Source: Clonostachys chloroleuca (Eukaryota; Ascomycota; Sordariomycetes; Hypocreales; Bionectriaceae). From it: a stretch of 64,000 bases of DNA. Within the stretch, counting starts at the first letter, position 1; the number at the start of each line of letters is the position of its first letter. Position numbers and translations under genes: made by a program. The DNA is taken from assembly GCA_037952775.1 (NCBI GenBank), contig JBANAY010000004.1, forward strand, positions 13,826,001 to 13,890,000. The letters run 5' to 3'. Below the pieces are notes generated by a model. It was given only the letters and a program-made list of their open reading frames with translations. It was not told the DNA's origin and ran no database searches. Shown in pieces: positions 24,031-36,238 of the stretch.

Positions 24031-27000
24031 GTTGACGGTTTGTTGCTTGGTGAAGTACACAAAAGATGATTGATTCAGATGGCCCACAAGAGTGACTTTG
24101 AGAAGGTCTCGATTGCTGGTGAGGAGAAGGAAAGAAAACCACGAGATGGAGAGGAGGACGGGTAGTCTTTATACTTGAGCATCGTGAGGTCTTTGTTCTC
24201 CCGTCTATCATGTAATCCTCGCGAACGTCCTCACCTTCCCTTTTCCCTTGTCAACTCGCGTGCAGTCATGTTCGTATCTTGGTTGCAATCAACCAAATAC
24301 GGCAGGCTGCTGGACGCAGGGCTACTGCATACTGACAGGTCCTACGTTGACAAAGGGTCCTCCTCCCTAAAGAAGCTTGGACCAATGGATTGATATTGGT
24401 CGAGATATTGATCAGACAGCCATATACGACGAACCCACAGATACGGGCTGTATAATCCGGTTTTTGGCTGGTAAGCACGCCTCTTTTGCCACTGAGCTCT
24501 AAAATAATGGTACTGTGAGTGCCGATCAGCGATTTCTGATAAGAGATCTATCTCGTGTAGGTTCGTTGGTATCCCGCGTTGTTACTACCAAACACCACTT
24601 CGAATCGACTCGGGTGTCACACTACCAAAAGCTTAAGCATGGCTACTCGGCAAATTCACCCGTGACTTCCCCTTGTTCAGCATAGGTAGTTTCGTGTTTG
24701 GCTTTGGGGGCCAGGTCCAGGCCAGGCCCCTCCCCTGCGGGATTCTCTGAGAGAATGGAACGTCATGATAACACCCTGACGGCGCACATGATAAGATGCT
24801 CCTGGGTTGGGTTAAGACTTGAGATATGAATCGATTAGCCAACAAAAATGCTTGACTCCAAACTAGAAAAGAGACCTCTTGGACCATTTGTCAAGACGCG
24901 GGGTCCAAATAGGAAGTTGGGAGCAGCTGGAAAGCGAGAAAGGGGACAATAGTGCCATATGTCACCTTCCCATCTTCCGGTCAGGGGTCTGCCAATGATT
25001 CCCCCGATCTAATGGGGAACCCCGGGACGGGAAATTGATCACCATAGGCAGCTAGTTGGCTGTCAAGAAGGATCTCGGCACATTGGGGTACTCTCAATAG
25101 TCCAGCTGGAAAAGGGTGGCAATACGCCGTGGGAGGTCCGTGGTTATCATTGGCCGGAGACGCATGTAACCCTATAATCGAAAGCGCTCTTGGCCGGCAC
25201 CTGAGGTTGCATCCTGCCAGGCCAACTTTCCCTGTGGAGTGATTTTTCCAGTTCCGAGGGAGTAAGCTACTCGTGACTGCCCCAGACTCGAGTCCCGGAG
25301 TTGATTGGTGAGAGTCACAATGCCGTGCGACGTGTGCCGCCTCTCCCCCTCTGTGAGGGCGCTAATCACGGAGAGGGTGTGCCAATGCTTCAGTCGTAGG
25401 AGCGACATCCGTACGGGTGATTTACATGCAGTCAGTCAGAGTACTTCACACCGGTCTGTCGAGTAGAACTGCCACGGCATGTTCCGTTTATCCCGCTCTA
25501 TCAATGCATTGGATGCAGTGCCACCCAGTTTCAACGGGCTGGGGAGAGGCTGAAGCTGGAGACGAGACTTAGTTAGGCAGATCTCTGCAGGTAATACGCC
25601 CAACGGCTCAATCCGTACACGAATGCCTTGCTCCCCGCCTACATCGCGAGGCGAGTGACATCACATCACAGACCCCTTGCCAGCTGCCCGATTTAACAGG
25701 GGTCCATGGTATTTGGGTGCCAAAGTTCCTCAATGGTGAGCACCAAAATGGACGCAGCGAGTCAAACCTCTCCCAACCAGGTAGCAAGCAAGGAACGCAG
25801 GTTCTATTCGACTGCCGCTGCAACACTGGCCCGGCAGCAAACTTGTGGCTTGCGGGATGACAGCTTGTCCGCAGGGGAACACGGCAATGAGTTGAGCGTA
25901 TAGGCCCAGTACCTTGATGAACATGACACCCTCTCTGGCCCAGGCCGGTCTGGCAGGTCCCACCGATCGACACAGCGCTGAACTTTTGAGCCATAACAGC
26001 TTTTAGCTATCGGCACTATTGCAACCTTATTAAAGAAGGTTCCATTGACGTCTGTAGCTGGCCCACTCATCTCGTGCTCGCCAAAACTACTGATCTAGGG
26101 AACCTCAGTCGTCTGAATGGTGCTTTATGAAGCCCGACCATCCGAACAGCGCGGAATGGGCAGATCTAAAGGATTCTGGGCATATTTCCCTTCAGGCGAA
26201 CTCATTAAATTGTGGAATACGTAAGTAAACAGGGCAACTCGTCTGTATCAGGTATGCGGGGAGGAGTAAGCCAAGAGATAGACGGCGTAACTGAATCCTA
26301 CCCGGCCTAGCTATTGGCCGTGGTCAAGACAGTATTACGGCGTGCCCAGCGGTTCGTTTGGTAGCATCAACAACAACAACAAAAGTCATCCTTCTTCCCA
26401 AGAAAGCCCGAATCCCTGGCTGTTCTTGTTCATGCAGATCCCTGATCGGTCTGCATTAGCCGCGCGACCCTGGGATGAATACTAGATTTTGATTATTATT
26501 CTTAGCATATCAGATCAATTGTCACGAGTCCCTTGAGAACAAGCCTATTCTGGCCATTTCTTCTTGGGATCAAGCGCCTACCGGCACCGGCCATTACCGA
26601 CTCCGGCAGGAGAAGGCCCGGGGAGCAAATCAGAATCAACATCGCTCAGCCCGGGTCCGGCTCCGAAGAGGTCCATCGTTTATTACTATGTAACGAGAAT
26701 GCATTTTAGAACCAGAGGAGTGGAGTGAGTGGTTATGCTCAGTAGCAGTCGGATCATGCCGGGGGCATATTACAACGGTGTTCCCTGAAGGTTTTGAGTG
26801 AATATAGATGGATCCGCGGATATGAAGTGGGTGATGGGAATGCATTGCCATCCGAACTGAATCCCTTGCCAGCTTACAGCGATGTCGTTGGGGAGATGCC
26901 TCTTTCAGAGTTCTCTGCCTCGCGCATGTGAGCGGCGTTGCATCGCTTGCGTTTCGAGTCCAGAGCCGTCGTACTGCGTCATGCTTATCAAACTCACGGG

Positions 27001-28945
27001 AAATGCGCACTCGGATATGCGTACTTCTGTATTGCTGCTCGCAGCGAGCACAGGTGACGTGGTCTCCTCTCAGCTGGTCCAGCGATGCATTCAAATGCAC
27101 CATTGCGGAGCGCAGTGCAGCCTTACAGGATATCAGAGGCGGCGCTTGCTTGTCGGCTCTGAGTCAAAACGGGACCTTCCTAATATGAGCAGCTCCCCAT
27201 CTGCCATGAGTCAGGTTGCAAAGGTCCCCAGCGAGGGATCCATTCGTCGTTAGATGCGCTACTACGACATCATAATCTGCAGTAGGCATGCTTGAGTGGC
27301 CGACTTACCTTGTTTAAAGCGAGCGCTCGCCATCTTATCGCTCTATGGCGCAAGAAGCTTGTTCAGGGAAAACAAGCCAGGAACAGGCTTGGCAGTCTGC
27401 GACATGACAGAACCCCAGACAATGAGGGGGTCGTATCGTACCACGACCGACACCGCGAATCAGGATGTTGAAAGGGTGGGGGCAAGAGGCACTCTTTCGA
27501 CTCAAAAGGTTAGGTCTCCTTCAATGGCCGGGGCTAATTCAAGATGGACAGCACGATGAGGATGGTGAAGATGGGAGGTGACGCGTAATCTTCAGCCCTC
27601 ATCTTGAATCCTTTACGCTCATATCACAAGCCATTGGATCCCGCGGGATGCGACAGCTAAGACCTTCCCTCGGACTATTTATACACAGAGAGCTCTCGGC
27701 CTTTATGTGTCGCAGGCTCCAGGTTTTGAGGCAAAAAGGGCAAAAAGGGGCTCAATCGTAGGGTAGGCAGAAGAATGGTCACATTCGGGATGGGCTCGGC
27801 TTGTTTGGTTGCGTGCTGCCCGACTTCCGCCAACCGAGCCGCAATCCTACTATGAGGGAGGGCATTTATTTAGAAGGATTGATTCATGAGATATCTCTGG
27901 TGCATGAGAGGATATCGCGAGACCAGAGTGGTCGGAGGTTGTTGCAAACCTCCAAGTCCATCCCTCGGAGCTTTTCTGGGAGGAATGCGCTAATTTATTA
28001 TGGATTGCCCAAATACCGAGCCTTGGGCAATATAAGCTCACTTGGCTTTCTCATCTTCCTCCCCGATTCTTCTTAGCCTTTTTTAGGCTCGGTACATACC
28101 GTCCGTCCTGTTCTCGTCCCTCAGTCTTGCTCCACAACCACCGATTTTCGCAGCTGACTGACCGTTTGGTTCCACATAATGTCCCAGGAGCATATTCACA
28201 CAAACTTGCTGATAGCACCGTAAAGTGCCTCAATCACGGCTTTGCTTCCCAGAACTGTAACCTGGAGCCGAACTCGTCTGATTTTGGGCAAGGAGGAGGA
28301 TCCTCAACTGTCTTCATACCGCGGTTCAGACTCTGTTATATCACGCATTATATCTGACAGCCCTTCCTCATAATTTTTCATGTGAATGAGGCTTATTTTG
28401 ATTTTGTAGAGAACTCCAGGTGATGCCCCATGCTTCCCTTGCACATCGATCAACCGTTTTCTTAGATTTATGTTTTGAAACACACAACCCATCCTACCTT
28501 CTAGAAGTGTAGAAAATGCCAAACACCCGTCTGTTCGAAAATGTCACCGTTTCTTGATCGACTGTGATTTCAACTCAATCCATCCTCCCTCCTCGCTCCG
28601 TGTCCTCATGCAGAAATTTTCCGGGCGTCATCGCCAAGCCTCCGGATGCAAGGGTCTCTAAAGCTTAGCCCAACGGGAGGGAGGTATTTATCAAGCCGAG
28701 ATGATCTGATTAAAAAATTCTTTTTTATCTGATTTTGTTCACCTAAGGCTCCATTTGGACCCTTTTTCTACGCTCTGAGCAATACATGATTAATTGTATC
28801 GTCCCTCGGGGCCCTCCGATACCCCATTTTGCGCGTCTGTCCAAGCCATTATAATGGCTTCCACTCTCACGGGAGCGCGTTCATACGCTCATTTGACTTG
28901 ACAATTGTGCCCAGTCACTTGCTTTTCGATTGTAACCTTTCTCGG
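24031..28945. other. Long gene-free region, about 4.9 kb
   Basis: Base composition is near-balanced, but no frame shows a signal peptide, motif or spliced continuation. Overlapping frames on both strands at 25608-26070 and 26636-27253 look like chance. Short CAA repeats lie at 26367-26382. Small undetected RNAs cannot be excluded. The last few hundred bases before 28946 act as the peroxidase promoter. Confidence 0.45.
24167..24173 (-). promoter_or_regulatory. TATA box of the subtilisin gene
   Basis: TATAAAG on the minus strand lies about 140 bp before the ATG at 24030. Confidence 0.5.
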
Positions 28946-30639
28946 ATGAGGCTCACATCTCTTTCGGGTGTCCTGCTTGCCATGGCACCGTCTTTCGCAG
29001 CAGCGGATGAATACATCTGGCCCTCGCGTTATGACGAACTCGAAGACATCCTCTCGCTCCAGAGCGGATATCTAGGCAGGAACTTCTCAAGCGGTATGTA
29101 ATCTCCCCTGTGCGAAATATATCCCTCCCGCCATCCCTAACATCCCGCCCAGCTGTCACACCATGTACGCAAGGCGGCAACGTCAAGGGGCGTCAAAACG
29201 CCGCGGAATGGATCCGATCCGCCTTCCACGACATGATAACCCATGACTCGGCCTTTGGCACAGGCGGCCTGGACGGGTCGATCTGGTTCGAGCTCGACCG
29301 GGCGGAGAACGGGGCGCTCGCGTTCGAGAACACGTTCAACTTCTTCGCCTACCTGCACTCGCTGCGGGCGTCCGCCGCCGACCTCCTCGCCATGAGCGTC
29401 ATCGTCTCCCACTCCGGGTGCGGCGGGACCACGAGGATTCCCTTCCGGGCTGGTCGCGTCGATGCCAAGGGGGCTGGGCCGGCGGGCGTGCCTGAGACGG
29501 ACACGCCGTTAGGGACGATGCTGGAGCGGTTTGCGATGGCCGGGTACAACCAGGAGGATATGATTACGCTGGTGGCCTGTGGACATACGCTTGGGGGTGT
29601 GCATAGCCACGACCACCCTGATATTGTGCCGGGCGAGTCGGGGAATCGATACAACGACACAGTGGTGAAGTTTGATACTACCGATGGGGAGTTTGATAAC
29701 GCCGTTGCTGTTGAGTACCTAAGCGGCAATACCCAGAACCCGCTCGTCGTGGGGAAGAACGAGACCAATAACTCGGACAAGCGGATATTTAGCTCGGACA
29801 ATAATGCGACCATCTCCAGGTTGGCAGCGGACAACGCTGAGTTTGAGAAGACCTGCGCCAAGGTTTTCGAGAGGATGATTGACACCGTTCCCTCCACCGT
29901 CGAATTATCCCAGCCGATTGAACCAATCGATATCAAGCCCTACATCACAGACTTGTATCTGAACGACAATGGCAAGCTCGTCTTTTCCGGACGGATCCGT
30001 GTAAGGACGACAGAAGGCGCCACTGCGGGACGAGTAGCCAGCGATTTGGATGTCCAGGTGCACCACGCTGTGAGGAACAAGCGCTGGAGCTGCGCGCGGA
30101 TCAACACGACGTATGCCGGGGATGCGCGGGGGCTCTACGGGGAGACGTTTGCCTGGTACGAGTTTCACATGGAGTTGAACGCGACTAAAGGGATCAGCAA
30201 GTTCAATATCGAGACTACAGTGCGATCTACAGGCGAGCGGATCCTCTATGATAATGGAGGGGATGGGTACCCCGTGACGGACGAGTTGCTGTATCAAAGA
30301 CCAGATTCCTGCGTGGCGAGGCAGGCTGTGAACGGAACTAGAGCGATGCAGGCCACGGTGGCTGTTCGCAAGGACCGGGCATCTCTTCCCTTGAGATTGG
30401 AGCTTGCAAGATACACGAAAATGACGGGGCTCGTGGTGCGGGAATGGGAAGTCGAGACAGTTCTGTTTGAGAACACGGAAGAGACGAGGGGAGAGGATGG
30501 CGGGTGGGTAATCTTCCAAGCTCCGATAGGGCTCAAGACGGCCAGCTGGCTCACGTGGTTTGATATCGTCCAGGAGGGAGACGATGGGTCGAGGATTGAG
30601 TTTCTAAAGACGGAGGCGTGCCCTCGTACAAGCTCATGA
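28946..30639 (+). CDS. Secreted haem peroxidase (plant/fungal peroxidase superfamily)
   Basis: Exons are 28946-29093 and 29153-30639, giving 544 aa. A signal peptide (MRLTSLSGVLLAMAPSFAAA) precedes WPSRYDELEDILSLQSGY. The distal haem site is R71 and H75 (IRSAFHD); the proximal ligand is H194 (LVACGHTLGG). A GGLDGSIWFE block lies between them, as in class II and related fungal peroxidases. The protein is about 200 residues longer than a class II enzyme. The C-terminal part (from about residue 290) is beta-rich and carries several N-glycosylation sites. I see no clear Mn-binding or surface-Trp site, so lignin oxidation is not supported. The likely reaction is H2O2-dependent oxidation of extracellular substrates. 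Third-position GC is high in the first 400 bp of exon 2. Confidence 0.88.
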
Positions 30640-31343
30640 TGAACGAAAAATGATATTATAGAGGCTACTCGTGCCACTAGACATAGCTGTTAATCGTAAT
30701 ATGGCCAAACAAGCTGTACGAATATGATATACTTATGCGACTTGCGAGAATCCCGGCGAGTAGATAACAGTGATTCATGAACGCAAGTTTGCGATACAAA
30801 TACTCACCGTCATTACTGCTTGTTCCAGGATTCTAGTAAGTTTATACATATCTACAAGCCTTCCTGGTTGCAGGGTGGCATAGAACAACTATTTAGCTTT
30901 AGTATACAAGTTGTTCTGTTGCTTCATCGACATATGGCTAATTAGATAAACTCGACGAGCAAGTCTTGGGAGCAACTCCCGACCAGCCTGGGAGACCGAC
31001 TGGGAAATAATATATCTTTGAAGCTTCTTAAGCTACTACGATTTGCCTACAGCCAAATAGAGCCGTGCTTTGTGCGCAGCCTATCTAACGTGGATGTTGA
31101 GGTGATCAGTACTCTGCCATCGCAAATTTCACCACCGCTAAGAATTACGCCGAGACTTCCATGTCGATATTCCAAAGCTCCTTTGTTGTCTTCCTGCATC
31201 CTCGATAAAAAAAAATGTAAAGTACCTCGCTATAGCTTCCGATGCTTCCTAGACCCTGCCAATGCCGTTATACGTAATCTTATGCTCATAATGTAAGATA
31301 AGTAAGACTTGACCATGTTGCCAAACTGACGAGCAGCTTTTGA

Positions 31344-31366
31344 GATACCAGAAATCCCTTCCGTGA
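31344..31366. repeat. Short dispersed repeat, copy 2
   Basis: GATACCAGAAATCCCTTCCG followed by TGA matches 9198-9219 with one extra C. Confidence 0.4.
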
Positions 31367-32813
31367 AGTCTCGACATCATTTTAAGTCACTATCAAAGAC
31401 GGAATGCTCTTCTTTCTTCGTCTGCTCGAGTATTGGTTGATTGTGACAGCTGCATCTGCTTCCTATCACTTAACTCAGATAATTGGTCAAACTTGATGAT
31501 CAATGTTAATCAGACTATATCCTTGCTCGTATTGAAATTTCATTGTCTGCTTAAAATTGGCTAGACTGGACTGGGGCGGTTTATTACGAAGTCGTATGGT
31601 ACCGATTCATCAGACTTACATGTGTACTCTACGAGGTCATCACAGCAACCGCATCTTAAAGTCCCCGACGATAGACCTAAGGCCAAATCGTTTACTAGCA
31701 GAGTTCAAAACAGGCAGGCGCTACTTCAAGTAACAGTTCCGGAAATCCGCGGAGTCTTCGATTGGTGAGGAGCTGATGGGTTTAGACTGTTAGGAAAGGT
31801 CGGATAATGGTTCGCCCCAGGCCTGTGAACCACATCGGGTTACAGGGTAGGCCATCAGTGGTGTTCGCCAGCCGATCATCATGCGAGCTTGTCAGAGGCG
31901 TTGAAGGGGGAATGAGATGATATGTGACGTGGGATGTGCTTTTCTCTTGACGGAACGAGAAGGTCGGCGTGATTACCATCAATGCATGTCCTGGCCCAAT
32001 AAGGGGCAGAACTAATTACAAACGCCGACTGCTTGGCTCAGCGAGGAAATCCCCATCAGCCTTCTTGGCATCGATCCAAGTCTTGTTGGTTGTGTCTTGC
32101 CTGTTCCAGCTTAAGGCCCATCAACGGCCTTCCTAATCAGGCCCATCTTGAGACTGGCTTGTGACACGCTGCCCAGGCGATTCCCTTTCGCGGGATGGGC
32201 GATCCTGGCATGGTTTGTCTGGAGCTTCTGCTGTGAGGGCCAGACGCGCGGCTTACTCTCAACCGAGTCGCCGCGCGCAGAGCCATGCCTTGGATGTTGA
32301 TCTCTTTACCTATGTTTACTGGTGATATGGTCTTGTTGTCTGGTGGCCCGGCCTTAGAGGCAGCATGTTTTAGAAGGCCCCAGGGCGTGCCGCGCGCTAT
32401 CTGGTTCCGCGCCAGGGCCTTACAGGGCCTAACCCCGCTGTAGGTTCAGCGCTGCAGACAGCCAGTGGCAGTCTCCAGCTCCCTCACCCGGACAGCGTGA
32501 GGCAGATTGGGAGAATACGGCTTTGCATCGTATTGTTTAGGTGCCGTACGTAATAACTTCCCACAGAGTTTAGTGACGATGATCGGCAGTGTCAGCCAGG
32601 CAGGGCTTGGTGGGAGAAGGCCCGAGGCGAAAGACTCGAGTGCAGGGGGTTCAGCCCACGATGCTGGCAGCGGTTTCAGATAGACCAGCAGTCACACCAT
32701 GGCCTCTGTTTCCTTTTGTCTCTTGCTCGTCGCACTTGCCTCTCTGGTGAACACGAGATGGGATGAGCGTGCGTCCATGCGGGTGTCTGGCAAGCGCAGC
32801 CACGGCCTGAGGG

Positions 32814-32836
32814 GAGACGAGACGAGACGAGACGAG
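32814..32836. repeat. Pentanucleotide microsatellite (GAGAC), about 4.6 copies
   Basis: Four full GAGAC units and a partial one run in tandem from 32814. Confidence 0.8.
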
Positions 32837-33104
32837 GCACATTCACAAACACCTCAAGATGGCATCGTCGGTGATCGACACGAATCACAAGGTCCTCCTG
32901 CATGGCATGACAGACCAAAGTCTGGGGTCGGGCAATTTTCCTGCACACGTTACATCACCCACTGCCTTCGCCTGTCCTCGCCGTGTTGGTGGTGTTTCAA
33001 GAGCGCAGCCCCTGTTTCGTTTCACCTTGGCAGCTGCTGCATCAGGCAATCCATCGTCACGGCTGGAGCAATGCAATGTCCATCATTTTCATGCGTCCAG
33101 CCCT

Positions 33105-33111
33105 TATAAAA
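33105..33111 (+). promoter_or_regulatory. TATA box of the CFEM gene
   Basis: TATAAAA lies about 185 bp before the ATG at 33292 and is followed by a long CT-rich leader. Confidence 0.5.
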
Positions 33112-33291
33112 CACCATCGTCGCAGGGCCCGTCTGGCTTCTGCTCGTCTCGGCTCTTGCTCTGTTCTCCAGCGTCTCTCTGCCGTCTCCTTCGTTCACCC
33201 ACCTCCTTTGTTTCGATTCACTGCAATACCGCTTCAGGCTCGGTTACTCTCTCTCTTACTGTCGTTTAATTCTCACACACCAAACAATACA

Positions 33292-34126
33292 ATGGCTCCT
33301 CTCCGCACCTTTATCCTCCCCGCCTTGATGGCGGTCGCTGCCGTCCGTGCCGCAAACATCTCCGACTACGTGCCCAGCTGCGCGCCCAGCTGCATCAACG
33401 AGGCCGTCGCCGATCACTCGACCTGCGAGCAGAGCGATGGCGCCTGTCTCTGCCGCGACATCTACTCTCTCAAGAGGCACAGCGAGAAGTGCCTGAAGAG
33501 CGGCTGCTCCGACGCTGACTACGGTGCGTACCATATCTCGTGTTAGAGGAGCTGAAGGCTGACTTTTGACAACAGGATCCGCCATGCTTGGCTTCGACAA
33601 CTTCTGCAAGGACGTCAACAACGGTGGCGGCTCTCCCAGCACCTCTGCCAGTGCCTCTTCGTCTGCTGCTGCCCCGACTACATCTGTCCCAGCGCCGTCC
33701 ACAACCGCCGACCAGTCTTCCGCTCCCGCCCCCTCCACCACCGGCGGCTCGGCTCCCACGTCTGCCTCCTCCAGCGACGCAGCTCCTACATCAGCCTCGT
33801 CGGGCCCCTCAAGCTCCGGCTCGCCTTCTCCCTCTAGCAGCGGCTCTTCTGGCGATGTTTCTTCCACCCCCGCCAGCAGCACCGATGGCTCTGCCGCTCC
33901 CACCACTGCCTCGTCTTCATCCTCTGGCGGCAGCTCCCCTACCGCCTCCACCCTCATCACCTCATCTGCTACCACCGGTGGCAGCGGCGGCAACGGCGAG
34001 AGCACCACTACTGGAAGCAGCCCTTCATCCACCTCATCCACTCCTCCCAGCGCCGGCTCCCAGCTCCAGTTCAGCGCCGGCCTCCTGGCTGGTGGCGCTA
34101 TCCTGGCTGGTTTCCTGGCACTGTAA
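33292..34126 (+). CDS. CFEM-domain GPI-anchored cell-wall protein
   Basis: Exons are 33292-33523 and 33576-34126, giving 260 aa. A signal peptide (residues 1-20) is followed by a complete CFEM domain with eight Cys at 30, 34, 45, 52, 54, 67, 72 and 88. D49, between the third and fourth Cys, is the position that binds haem iron in Candida Csa2/Rbt5-type proteins. A long Ser/Thr/Pro/Ala/Gly linker (about residues 92-235) will be heavily O-glycosylated. The C-terminus is a GPI signal with a hydrophobic tail (AGLLAGGAILAGFLAL). Known family roles are haem uptake, surface adhesion and host interaction. The intron falls inside the CFEM domain before the last Cys. Confidence 0.92.
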
Positions 34127-35095
34127 ACTAATTGTCTAGTGTGGGAATTGATGGTCTCGGACAAGGAGACCTCGGGTAGGACAACCCGTCATTATTTCAA
34201 TGTAGCTTTTTCCCATCGCTGGAGCGAGGGGTGGCTATAGCCGTGGCAGAAGGATGGTCGCCCGGCTTATTGTATAAAGCTGTCCATGTTGGAGCATCGT
34301 GTATATACTTTGAAGAATACTATGTCGTATAGAAAAAAGGTCAAATCGCTCAGGTTAGGGATTGCATATGCCTTTAAGGTTGCATAGATTGCATCAAACT
34401 ATTCAATATCAAACGATCAAGCTACTTGCGCCTGTGGACTGTGCTCCTCATGAATCATCTCCACCAGGTTCAGGCCGGGATCTGGCGGACTTCCGTGCAC
34501 TGCAAGTCTGCTTTTGGTACTGGTTTACTTATGAGTAATTTCCTCGGTCTAGATCCGCCTGTTGAGCACGAGGACATCTAGATTCTATCAGCGATTCTAT
34601 TGTACCAATCCAGATATCCTACGCGAGCGCATGAATCAGCTTTCAATCGGTACTTCGTAAACATGTTAGTTTCCAGTTTATTCTCTCGAGGTCGCAGCTT
34701 GATCTATTTCTTTTGCACCCCTTTCTGAATAGAAGTATACTTCGCGCCATGAAGTCGCGGCAACGTGACTGCATAGATTTCTTCTAGTGACCAACCAAAA
34801 TCAGTCAACCATGAGAAGCTATGTTAAGCAGAAAAAAGCCCATCAGTGGCTCCCGGGACTCATTTGTAACACGCTGAAAGGTTTCAATTCACCAAGAAGG
34901 CTAATTATGCTGAAGAGAAGAGAACATGAAATCCAAACCCCATTGAACAAACCCGTTATCTATACCCTTTAGTCAACACAACCAACATAATCATCTAACA
35001 CCCTGCATCAACCGCCCCGATCGCTCGTGTTGACAAAGCAAAACAAACATTAACAGATAGCATATACAAGACTATTCCAGTCCCTGATGTCCCAT
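34127..35095. other. Intergenic region between CFEM and metalloprotease 3' ends
   Basis: The genes converge here. AT-rich 3' flanks only; the short frame at 34787-34972 has no recognisable content. Confidence 0.4.
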
Positions 35096-36103
35096 TTATG
35101 TAGCTCGGACAGTCTTCCAGATGGTCTTCATGCGGGTGACCTGTCCCTTGGTGAAACCGGTTCGGCAAGTTCTACAACACGAGTTAGTAATGTTGACAAC
35201 ACTGAAACGAAGAGGCTGTGACGATTCTTACCCCATAGTGTATCCCATGTAGTTGTGGATGGGATCAGAACCAGCGTTGCCAGGGCAGCTATCCCGAGCA
35301 GCGCAGGTCCAGTACGCATCCTTCTGGGCGGGCGTGTCGGCGATACCGTCACCCGCACCATCACAGCCGCCCTCGAAGACGTGCTTGAGACCCAGCCAGT
35401 GGCCGACCTCGTGGATGAGGGTCTTGCCCTTGCCGTTCTTGACCTTGTCGTCGTTGCTGACGGGCACGGTGGACCGGATGATGGTGCAGCCGTCCTGGTA
35501 GAAGTTGGTCCCGCCGGTGGCGTGGGAGCTGGTCGGGTAGTAGCAGTAGCCCGTGGTGCCTCCCGTGCCGATCTTGTCGATGACGTAGACGTTGAGGTCG
35601 CGGTAGGCGCCCTTGCGGAGCTTCTTCTTCATGTTGAGCTGGTCCTTGTCGGTGGCCCAGTTGCTGTTGACCGTCTTGGACTTGCCCGCGAGTGTCATGG
35701 TCCAGCCGTGCTTCTTCCACTCGTCTCTGATCATGGCGAACTGGCGGTTGATCATATCATCCTGGAGAGTCGTTTTGGTTAGCCGCCAGGGCTCTGGAAG
35801 AGACTGGGAAGATGGTGGGGGGGGTTGGGGTGGACATACGGTGATGAAGGTGCTCTGCTGAGCGGATACAACGTGGATGAAGACCTGGGAAGAGCCAGGT
35901 GCGGGAGCAGCGGCAATTGACATGCTTCCATTTGTAAGTTTAGCATCCTCATCCTTGAAGAAAGCGGTCATCTCGAGCAGCTCGTCGGGGTAAGGGGCAG
36001 ATCCGCATGCTTCGGGGTGCTCGGCATCTTCTCTTCCTTCAAGGCCAATGACACTGGCAGAGACTGCTGCAGCGAGAAAGAGGATAGACTTGGCAGAAAC
36101 CAT
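35096..36103 (-). CDS. Secreted M43 (pappalysin-family) zinc metalloprotease
   Basis: Exons are 35840-36103, 35232-35761 and 35096-35171, giving 289 aa. A signal peptide (MVSAKSILFLAAAVSASVIG) and a short propeptide lead into the catalytic domain. The extended zinc motif HEVGHWLGLKH is at 205-215, giving H205, E206, H209 and H215. The following VFEGGC and the Met-turn NYMGYTMG are typical of family M43B. Pairs of Cys (CSYY-like CYYPTS, QDGC, GGC, WTCAARDSC) are conserved in fungal members such as the Coccidioides Mep1 group. It would degrade extracellular or host proteins. Confidence 0.92.
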
Positions 36104-36231
36104 CTTGCAAGAATCAGTGAATGACGGAATGAGAAAAATGAGAGTAAATGCCCAAAGGAATGTGGGAGTTGGTTATTCGGCTTGAGAATGGAGAGAGTAA
36201 ATCTTTCCTTTCAAACGGACTGGACAGCATC

Positions 36232-36238
36232 TTATATA
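36232..36238 (-). promoter_or_regulatory. TATA box of the metalloprotease gene
   Basis: TATATAA on the minus strand lies about 130 bp before the ATG at 36103. Confidence 0.45.

Larger units (their letters stand above)
30640..33291. other. Gene-free stretch, about 2.6 kb, ending in the CFEM promoter
   Basis: The part from 30640 to 31700 is AT-rich and contains copy 2 of a short repeat (31344-31366). The part from 32040 to 33290 is GC-richer, with overlapping frames on both strands. CT-rich sequence at 33120-33290 is typical of a highly expressed fungal gene's leader. Confidence 0.45.

Noticed and set aside
25608..27253. Several 100-155 aa frames on both strands
   Set aside because: They overlap each other antisense and have odd Cys/His/Arg-rich composition without domain structure.
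29349..30677. Minus-strand frames of 127-204 aa over the peroxidase
   Set aside because: Antisense shadows; the plus frame has both haem ligands and a signal peptide.
33256..34164. 302-aa minus-strand frame opposite the CFEM gene
   Set aside because: It is the shadow of the Ser/Thr-rich linker; the composition is the complement of Ser/Ala/Pro codons.
35255..35782. 175-aa plus-strand frame inside the metalloprotease
   Set aside because: Antisense shadow of a GC-biased third position; the minus strand carries HExxHxxGxxH.
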